Below, one piece after another: positions 17,528-23,479 of a stretch of DNA of 42,093 bases. Source of the DNA: Alphaproteobacteria bacterium (GTDB lineage Bacteria > Pseudomonadota > Alphaproteobacteria > SMXS01); contig JANQQJ010000012.1 of assembly GCA_028284945.1 (NCBI GenBank), positions 1-42,093 of the forward strand, written 5' to 3'. Numbering within the stretch: the first letter of the stretch is position 1; every line of letters begins with the position of its first letter. The position numbers and the translations under genes are program-made. The notes under the pieces were generated by a model that searched no databases, was not told the DNA's origin, and worked only from the letters and a program-made list of their open reading frames with translations.

Positions 17528-18552
17528 TTCAGCGATACACTTTCATAGACGGACAGATACTTCTTCAAATCGTTCAGCGTGTGGTCCGAATAAATCATGT
17601 CGCGGCGCAGCAACATGGGATGCGTATAGCTCGCATTACCGCCCCGCTGGACGGTCGCGGCGATCGTATAATCTTCGCCCTCAAGGATGGAAACTGCCGT
17701 GTCGCTGGTATCGCCATAGGGATAAGCGAAATGCCGAATTTTCTCGCCCATCTTCTCGCTCAGGATGCGGTCCGGCGTCTTGACCTCTTTGCCCACGCGG
17801 TCCGAATAGGCCTTCCCCGGTTTTTCCGACCCATTGAGGGACATGCTGGTATGGGACTTGGAGTGCGATTGAATATCGATCACGCCGCTGCGGTCCATCT
17901 CGCGCATCTTGTCCCAGCTGAGCGACAGTCCGCCGCCGACAAAATCGGTATAGATGAACAGCGTGGCCGTCAGGCCCAACCGGCGAAGAATGGGGAAGGC
18001 AATGTCGTAAACCGAGCGATACCCGTCATCGATTGTAATGACCACGGCGCGTTTGGGCAGCGGCTTAGACCCATTCAAAAACCCTTCAAGATCCCGCAGC
18101 GGGATCACCCGATAGCCGTTGTCGATCAGATATTTCATCTGGGCTTCGAATGCACCGGCGGTGACCTGCATGCGATTGCGAGGCCGGCCATTGGTGAATT
18201 GGTGGTAGCAAAGGATCGGCACGACCTGATAGCCGTCGGGATAGACTGCGCTGGAATTGAACGGCCGTTTCGGCAGAATCACAAATTGCCCCGGCGTTAC
18301 GCTTCTACCATTGATGTCTTCCAGGACTGGCGCAAGGGTCTGGTCCCGCAAATACTGCTCGGCAAGCGACGCAAACGTATCGGTGGCGCTGGCACGAACG
18401 ATCATGAAGTCGTTTGTATCGGCGACAACAGACTTTAAAGGACCGGTGATTTCCGTGCGCTGTTGTTGCGCAGCGCAGCCGACCAAGAGAACAGCCAGCC
18501 CAAAAGCAGCAAGCCGCTTCGCCCCCCAAGCGATCGTGTAGCCCCGTTGCAT
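17524..18552 (-). CDS. Lipoprotein polysaccharide deacetylase (NodB domain)
   Basis: 342 residues with a lipoprotein signal (lipobox LVGC, C26). Residues about 49-94 resemble a degenerate LysM-like module (FMIVRASATDTFASLAEQYL...VTPGQFVILP). The NodB domain follows: VPILCYHQF, the metal-site aspartates in VITIDDGYRSVYD (D175, D176), the two histidines in QSHSKSH (H230, H234) and FAYPYGDTS. Such enzymes remove N- or O-acetyl groups from peptidoglycan or exopolysaccharide; the substrate is not evident. The ribosome site AAGGAG is formed by the last two sense codons of the upstream kinase gene, six bases away, and the next gene overlaps its stop, so it is firmly inside the operon. Confidence 0.9.
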   Translation of the reverse strand: MQRGYTIAWGAKRLAAFGLAVLLVGCAAQQQRTEITGPLKSVVADTNDFMIVRASATDTFASLAEQYLRDQTLAPVLEDINGRSVTPGQFVILPKRPFNSSAVYPDGYQVVPILCYHQFTNGRPRNRMQVTAGAFEAQMKYLIDNGYRVIPLRDLEGFLNGSKPLPKRAVVITIDDGYRSVYDIAFPILRRLGLTATLFIYTDFVGGGLSLSWDKMREMDRSGVIDIQSHSKSHTSMSLNGSEKPGKAYSDRVGKEVKTPDRILSEKMGEKIRHFAYPYGDTSDTAVSILEGEDYTIAATVQRGGNASYTHPMLLRRDMIYSDHTLNDLKKYLSVYESVSLK

Positions 18553-18558
18553 TAACGT

Positions 18559-20547
18559 TTACTCCTTCGGCGATGCCCTGATTACGACCGTGGCACCAGG
18601 ATCCTCTCCATCGCCGTCGTCGTCCGTGTCGTCTTGGTCGTTCGCGGATTGGGTTGGCTTCGTCCGCCCCGCGATCACCGTTACGTCGGGATTGTCTATT
18701 TCAGGCTCATTCTCGTCGGCGATTGAGGCCTTGGGCGGCGTTGGCCGTCCGATGACGGTCGCATCCTCCGGCGCTGCTGCCTTTGCGTCAGAAGGCGCCG
18801 TACTGCCTGCCCCGAGCATGACAGTTGCATCAGCCAAGGCATCGTCTGTTTCCACGTCATCCAGAACCGGCTCTTGAACACCGGATGTATTGACTGTGAC
18901 CTCTTCAACCTCGGTTCCTGTCTGCACCCTGTCGCGGCGTATCATGGAAGCCTGAAGCGAATCCGCCATGCGGTTGAAGGAGTTAAACAACTCGCCAAAT
19001 TCGTCATTCCGGGTGTCGGATATGCGCTGATCGAGGTCTCCATCGCCCAGGTCAGCCATGGCCCGGCGCAGCCGCTTCATCGGCCGCGCCAGCAAGCCGC
19101 CGAAGACATAGAGCATGCCAACAACCACAACCATGGTGATCGCGCCCAGAATGAACATCAAAAGCCGCGTCGTCGACATGACGCTTTCCAGCCCCTCGCG
19201 CGATGATGCCAGGTATACCGTTCCGATGGGGCGTGGCTCACCCTGATACATAAACAAGATCGGCGTATCGAACTTGAAGACATGCTCTTCTTCAGCGTTC
19301 TCGACGAGATAGGCCGTGAAGTCGTCGCCCTGGTGGACCAGTTCCGCGCTCTCAGGCGGCATGTAGGGCTGTCCGATCAAGGCCGGGTCGGTCGCGGCGC
19401 GAACGACTCCCGCATTATCTGCAATAGTCAGGTAGACAAAGGTGTCGCGTTCACTGGCGTTCTTGACGTCGATTTCCAGCATGCTCCAGTCTTCGCTGAG
19501 CACGGGCACCGCCGCATCCGTTGCAATAAACTTGGCGAGTGACGCCCCCGAGTCGAGAACCTGTTTCTGAATTGCCTGGCCCTGCTGATAGAACACGCCG
19601 AGCATGCTGACCAGCAAGACAAGCCCCACGACAGCTGCGCTGCCGGCCGCCCACTTGATTTTGAGGGGGACGAATTTGTTCCGCTCCGCCTGATCTTCCT
19701 GGTCGATCAGGGACTCAAGCTCGCGCTCCAGCGCTTCGGCGACTTCTGCGCCGGTCTGGTAGCGTTTCTCGGGCCGCTTGTTGAGCAGCTTGGAGATGAT
19801 GCGCTGAAGGCCAACGGCCAGGTCCGGTGCAGCTTTTTTGATCGGCTCCGGCTCCTGCTGGGTAATCTGCAGCAGCAGTGTCGTCATGCTACCGGCGTCA
19901 AAAGCCTTCTTGCCTGTGACAAGCTCGTAAAGAATGACGCCGACCGAAAACAGATCTGACCGGCCATCAATTTCGGCGCCGAGCGCCTGCTCCGGCGACA
20001 TGTAACGAGGCGTTCCAAGAACGGTGCCCGCCTGGGTCCGGTTGATTTCTTCAGTGCCCGACATGCGCGCAATGCCGAAATCCGCGACCTTGATACTGTC
20101 GCTGCCGCGCGTGAACAGAATATTGGCTGGCTTAACGTCCCGGTGGACCACGCCTTCTCTATGGGCATAGTCGAGCGCCCTGGCGAGCTGAATCCCGATA
20201 TTCAGCACCCGCTTCATCGGCAGCTTGCCACCCTTTTCGAGCACGTCTCCCAGGTCCTGTTCGTCCAGGAACTCCATGGTGATGTATGGGTTGTTGCCAA
20301 CCCGCCCGACGTCGAAAATGGTGACAATGTTGGGGTGCGAAATCGTGCCGGCGGCCTTGGCTTCCCGCAAAAACCGGTTCACATATTCTTCATCAACGCA
20401 GAGTTCGTCCTTCAAAACCTTGATCGCAACCGTGCGGTCGATCTCTGGATCATGCGCACGATAGACGTCAGCCATGGCGCCTTCACCAAGCTGCTCGTCG
20501 ACGATATACCGACCAATGGTCTCGAATTTCTGCGATTTCGCAGACAT
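18559..20547 (-). CDS. Membrane Ser/Thr protein kinase with sensor segment, HAMP and phospho-motif tail
   Basis: 662 residues. The N-terminal kinase domain (about 13-275) is complete: LGEGAMADVYRA glycine loop, K43 in AIKVLK, HRDVKPANILF with catalytic D137, DFGIAR with D156, and GTPRYMSPEQ. Helix one is at about 299-319; about 140 extracytoplasmic residues follow; helix two (LLMFILGAITMVVVVGMLYVFGG) leads into a HAMP domain (ARPMKRLRRAMADLGDGDLDQRI...NSFNRMADSL). The last 120 residues are acidic, disordered and carry four D/G-x-T-V motifs (T575, T597, T623, T653). It is the likely PpkA counterpart of the locus. AGGAGG upstream of the ATG supports the start. Its final codons supply the ribosome site of the deacetylase gene. 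Confidence 0.94.
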   Translation of the reverse strand: MSAKSQKFETIGRYIVDEQLGEGAMADVYRAHDPEIDRTVAIKVLKDELCVDEEYVNRFLREAKAAGTISHPNIVTIFDVGRVGNNPYITMEFLDEQDLGDVLEKGGKLPMKRVLNIGIQLARALDYAHREGVVHRDVKPANILFTRGSDSIKVADFGIARMSGTEEINRTQAGTVLGTPRYMSPEQALGAEIDGRSDLFSVGVILYELVTGKKAFDAGSMTTLLLQITQQEPEPIKKAAPDLAVGLQRIISKLLNKRPEKRYQTGAEVAEALERELESLIDQEDQAERNKFVPLKIKWAAGSAAVVGLVLLVSMLGVFYQQGQAIQKQVLDSGASLAKFIATDAAVPVLSEDWSMLEIDVKNASERDTFVYLTIADNAGVVRAATDPALIGQPYMPPESAELVHQGDDFTAYLVENAEEEHVFKFDTPILFMYQGEPRPIGTVYLASSREGLESVMSTTRLLMFILGAITMVVVVGMLYVFGGLLARPMKRLRRAMADLGDGDLDQRISDTRNDEFGELFNSFNRMADSLQASMIRRDRVQTGTEVEEVTVNTSGVQEPVLDDVETDDALADATVMLGAGSTAPSDAKAAAPEDATVIGRPTPPKASIADENEPEIDNPDVTVIAGRTKPTQSANDQDDTDDDGDGEDPGATVVIRASPKE

Positions 20548-20695
20548 TTCAGCCTCCTATGGGCACAGGGCCCAGCTGACGGCACCCCCTTCAGCAGAGG
20601 CAACTTTAGTGTAGAGAGTGCGCCGCAGCAAAATATTCAGTGCAAAAAAGCCGAAAAAATTGTGCTTTTTCCTGCAAATGACGTCACTTGGCCGC

Positions 20696-21175
20696 CTATT
20701 CACCATCATTGCGCGAAATATTCTCAACGGCTCTGCCCTCAGATCCGGCGATCAATGCCGCACCAACAACTCTTTCATAGAATTCCGCGGGCCCAACGCC
20801 GCCGATAACGGCATAGGCATATCCTTGGGTTTGTTGAGCGTCGAGGACGGACAGCAAAAGCCCTTTTCCAATCCCGTGTTCACGCCAACCCTCGTCGACA
20901 CCAGTGGGGCCAAAGAAGTTTTTTGCCGTTACGTCGTAACAGGCAAACCCCAACAGCTGATCTGCCCGGACAGCGACATGGCAACTGACGGGCTGACGTG
21001 AAAATCCAGCCTCCACCTCCGGCACCCATCCGGGGAACCGGGCGTCAACCCAAGACAGAACCACGGGCTTCTCTGTCAAACCGGCCGGCCTGATGAGAAT
21101 GCCCGATGCCGCAAGCCCTTCCAATACCGGCGCAAGCGGCGGCAGGTCATAGAGCCTGACAATCATGTCCTGCAT
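20696..21175 (-). CDS. GNAT-family acetyltransferase
   Basis: 159 residues with the acetyl-CoA binding signature in outline: FFGPTGVDEGWREHGIGKGLLLSVL, matching the R/Q-x-x-G-x-G loop followed by a helix, and preceded by the usual beta strands (CHVAVRADQLLGFACYDVTAKN). The acceptor is unknown. The ATG at 21175 follows GAGGA with four bases of spacing. It lies between the RsbW-like gene (47-base gap) and the kinase gene (148-base gap) on the same strand, so it is probably transcribed with the signalling genes, though it could be a passenger. No membrane segment. Confidence 0.85.
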   Translation of the reverse strand: MQDMIVRLYDLPPLAPVLEGLAASGILIRPAGLTEKPVVLSWVDARFPGWVPEVEAGFSRQPVSCHVAVRADQLLGFACYDVTAKNFFGPTGVDEGWREHGIGKGLLLSVLDAQQTQGYAYAVIGGVGPAEFYERVVGAALIAGSEGRAVENISRNDGE

Positions 21176-21222
21176 GGCATCCTCGAACGGCGGTGCTGCG
21201 TTTAGAGCCTGGTCAAACTGGC

Positions 21223-21645
21223 TTATTCCGCCGGAATAGTCACCGAAAAGCGGTTCCGGCCCTCATCCGTCCGTTCGTATGACAAGTCGCTGGCGGCTTT
21301 GCGCACCAGCATCAACCCCAGCCCCCCAATCTTGGCCTCTTCAATTGATTTGGGCAGTTCGGGGTCAGATTTGCCGGTTGGATCGAAAGGCTCTCCACCG
21401 TCATCAAACGTCATCGTGATGGAGCCGGGCCCCTGTTGAAGCTCGACCGCAACGGGCTCGTCCCCACCGCCCGCATATCCATAGCGCACAATGTTGGTGA
21501 CGATTTCTTCAAACACCAATTCAGCATTAAAGTGGGCCTTGGTGCCTACGGCGCTGCCATCGAGCCATTCCCGTAGGTCCGCGAAGGCCGTTTCAAAACC
21601 TTCGTGTGTTGCCGGGAACGTCAGAACCTGAGGCTGGTTCGACAA
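21223..21645 (-). CDS. RsbW-like anti-sigma/switch kinase (HATPase_c_2)
   Basis: 140 residues of the GHKL ATPase fold used in partner-switching modules. The N box is ELVFEEIVTNIVRYGY, the G1 box FDDGGEPFDP and the G2 box IGGLGLMLVRKAASDLSYER. In such switches it phosphorylates the STAS protein and sequesters a sigma factor or other target. The frame is the same as that of the upstream STAS gene, separated by a TAG and three codons; the only start available is TTG at 21645. No ribosome site is seen, so expression probably depends on translational coupling. No sigma factor gene lies nearby, so its second partner is unknown. Confidence 0.9.
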   Translation of the reverse strand: MSNQPQVLTFPATHEGFETAFADLREWLDGSAVGTKAHFNAELVFEEIVTNIVRYGYAGGGDEPVAVELQQGPGSITMTFDDGGEPFDPTGKSDPELPKSIEEAKIGGLGLMLVRKAASDLSYERTDEGRNRFSVTIPAE

Positions 21646-21654
21646 TGAAACGCA

Positions 21655-21996
21655 CTAGCCGCTGACAGCGGCGACCGCCTCTTCTTCCGTCGCGGCGATC
21701 GGTACAATGTCGCCCATGGAGACATTGTCGAAAACTTCTTTGACCAACTCCTGCGGCGCATAAAGCGCGATATTGGCTTCCTTGGCGCTCAGCGCGCGGG
21801 CAACCGCGATGAACATCCTGATGCCCATGGACGCAATGAAATCAACGCCCGACAGATCGACAATTGCGCTTTTGCCGCCGGGGACAATCGCCGCGGTAAA
21901 GCGCGTCTCAACCTGGTCGACGCCAGGTGTGTCAAGCCGACCGCTGAGCACGATCTTCTTGAGGTCGTCGTTCATATCCGAGATGTCCATGTCCAC
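21655..21996 (-). CDS. STAS-domain anti-anti-sigma factor (RsbV-like)
   Basis: 113 residues of STAS fold. The phospho-acceptor region reads VDLSGVDFIASMGIRMFIAVARAL, with the conserved serine in IASMGI. When unphosphorylated this class binds the RsbW-like kinase and frees its client. The start is the GTG at 21996, 8 bases after AAGGAG; an ATG two codons on is less well spaced. It lies 9 bases ahead of the RsbW-like gene and about 110 bases after the FHA-SpoIIE phosphatase, the enzyme expected to dephosphorylate it. Cytoplasmic. Confidence 0.93.
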   Translation of the reverse strand: MDMDISDMNDDLKKIVLSGRLDTPGVDQVETRFTAAIVPGGKSAIVDLSGVDFIASMGIRMFIAVARALSAKEANIALYAPQELVKEVFDNVSMGDIVPIAATEEEAVAAVSG

Positions 21997-22106
21997 GATT
22001 AGGGCTCCTTAGAGAGTTCTCAATGGTCAGCACTTTGGATACCGCCAACAGGCCACGCCACGCAAGGCCGGCAAACGGCGCGCGACGGTATCATAGGCAT
22101 CGAATA

Positions 22107-23231
22107 CTACTCGAATGTGACAACAAGCAGCGAGAAGTCGTCGTCGAACGGGCCCGGTTGCGCCACATCTTTGACCGCCTGGAAGAGCCGCTGGGGCTCG
22201 TCGACGTCATCCAGGGGTTCGTTGAGAAGTGGCAGGAAATCGCTGAGCGCCCATTGAACGCCGTCTTTCGTGACGATTTCAAAAACACCGTCACTGAACA
22301 GATAAAGCGTCGACCCCGGCGGCACTGTCGCTTCCGCGCACTTATAACTGTAACCGGGCATAGCGCCGATCATCAGCGACTTTGTTTGGTATTCCTCGTA
22401 TCCCGTGCGACTGACAGGCACCAAATATCCCGCGTGATGACCTGCTGTCGCATAGCGCATCAGCCGTGTCGTCTTGTTGTAGACGCCATACCAGATCGTG
22501 AAATACTGACCGTCATGGGTGTCCATCTGGAACATGTCGTTCAAGCTGCCCAGCACCGCCGCCGGGTCCAGGAAATCGGTATTCGGCAGCGCCCGCTGCC
22601 GCAGCACGTTCAACACCGAGACTGAGTGCATGGCGGCGCCCACACCGTGGCCCGAAACGTCAACCACATAGGCAACAAAGTGCTCGTCATCGAGCTGATA
22701 GTAGCCGAACGCATCGCCACCCAGCGCTGCAGATGGCATGTAGAACCAGTCGGTCTGGATGGGGCCGCGCTTTATGGGGTCCGGCAGCAGCGACAAAACA
22801 TAATTGCTGGCCTTGTCGAGGTCACGGTCCAGTTCTTCGGACTTGGCAACGTCGGTTTTGCTGCGCAGCTCATATTTGTAAATTTGCTGCCCCAGTTGAA
22901 TGATGCTGCCATCGGCAACAATAGCCGGCTCTGTAAGCTTGGCGCCGTCGACATAGGTCCCGTTGGTGGAGCCCAGGTCGCTGATCACCAGCGTGTTGTT
23001 GAGCACGCATGCCTGCATATGGCGCCGGGACACACCTGTATCATTTACAACGACTTCGCCGTTCTGGTCCCGGCCGAAGCCCATCGGGGTGGGACCCACC
23101 TCAATTCGTTCCCCCGGTTTGTTCCCTTGGACGGCAATGAGGTAGTGCCCCATTTCGTCGCGCATTTCTGAAACGGAGCCCGCGCCGCCCGTGACGACGA
23201 CTGTACTGTCCAGCTCTGAGTCTTCAGCCAA
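22107..23231 (-). CDS. FHA domain fused to SpoIIE/RsbU-type PP2C phosphatase
   Basis: 374 residues. A short disordered N-terminus carries LDSTVVVTGG (T10). The FHA domain (about 30-125) has its full reading set: MGFGRDQNGEVVV, GVSRRHMQA and GSTNGTYVDG. A short coiled linker leads to a SpoIIE-type phosphatase domain: YMPSAALGGDAFGYYQLD, VVDVSGHGVGAAMHS, ATAGHHAGYLV, LFSDGVFEI and DDDFSLLVV. It should dephosphorylate the STAS protein encoded next. The FHA domain offers a way for the membrane kinase to steer the switch through phosphothreonine. Start is TTG at 23231 after GGGGGTTGG; no better codon is available. First gene of the minus-strand locus. Confidence 0.93.
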   Translation of the reverse strand: MAEDSELDSTVVVTGGAGSVSEMRDEMGHYLIAVQGNKPGERIEVGPTPMGFGRDQNGEVVVNDTGVSRRHMQACVLNNTLVISDLGSTNGTYVDGAKLTEPAIVADGSIIQLGQQIYKYELRSKTDVAKSEELDRDLDKASNYVLSLLPDPIKRGPIQTDWFYMPSAALGGDAFGYYQLDDEHFVAYVVDVSGHGVGAAMHSVSVLNVLRQRALPNTDFLDPAAVLGSLNDMFQMDTHDGQYFTIWYGVYNKTTRLMRYATAGHHAGYLVPVSRTGYEEYQTKSLMIGAMPGYSYKCAEATVPPGSTLYLFSDGVFEIVTKDGVQWALSDFLPLLNEPLDDVDEPQRLFQAVKDVAQPGPFDDDFSLLVVTFE

Positions 23232-23322
23232 TTTCCAACCCCCAAATGCGGCCCAACAGCGTTGGTGGCGCCAGCATATGAGACGCGGCCATCATAAACA
23301 ACCGATCCACAGGCCCTTATCC

Positions 23323-23338
23323 AAGTCATCGATGACTT
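23323..23338. promoter_or_regulatory. 16-base perfect palindrome, candidate operator
   Basis: AAGTCATCGATGACTT reads the same on both strands. It lies in the 248-base gap between the divergent FHA-phosphatase gene and the TonB receptor gene, 92 bases from the former start and 142 from the latter. The symmetry and position suit a dimeric transcription factor; the protein is unknown. Confidence 0.5.
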
Positions 23339-23446
23339 TTTGTATGGACATCGTGAAAACAGCAGCCTACCGTAAAGTCAGCGTTGCATGTTTGGGGACA
23401 TGCGGTGGATCAGCACCAACAAAAATTGGGCTGGCCGCATTTGAGT

Positions 23447-23462
23447 AGGACAGGGATGTCCT
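23447..23462 (+). promoter_or_regulatory. Short leader hairpin before TonB receptor ribosome site
   Basis: AGGACA and TGTCCT pair around a GGGA loop (a GNRA-type tetraloop), six base pairs, ending six bases before the GGGGAGGA ribosome site of the receptor gene. It may tune translation or mRNA stability; a chance hairpin cannot be excluded. Confidence 0.35.
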
Positions 23463-23479
23463 TTTATGGGGAGGATCTT

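Noticed and set aside
17581-18438. Plus-strand open frame of 285 codons opposite the deacetylase gene
   Set aside because: No recognisable domain and the opposite strand holds all NodB motifs.
21646-21657. A frameshift or nonsense-broken STAS-RsbW fusion gene
   Set aside because: Both halves are full-length family members, which are normally separate, so the stop is more likely natural.
9450-23231. A complete type VI secretion system
   Set aside because: Only DotU/TssL-like, TagH, kinase and phosphatase genes are present; no tube, sheath, baseplate, TssM or ClpV gene is in the window.
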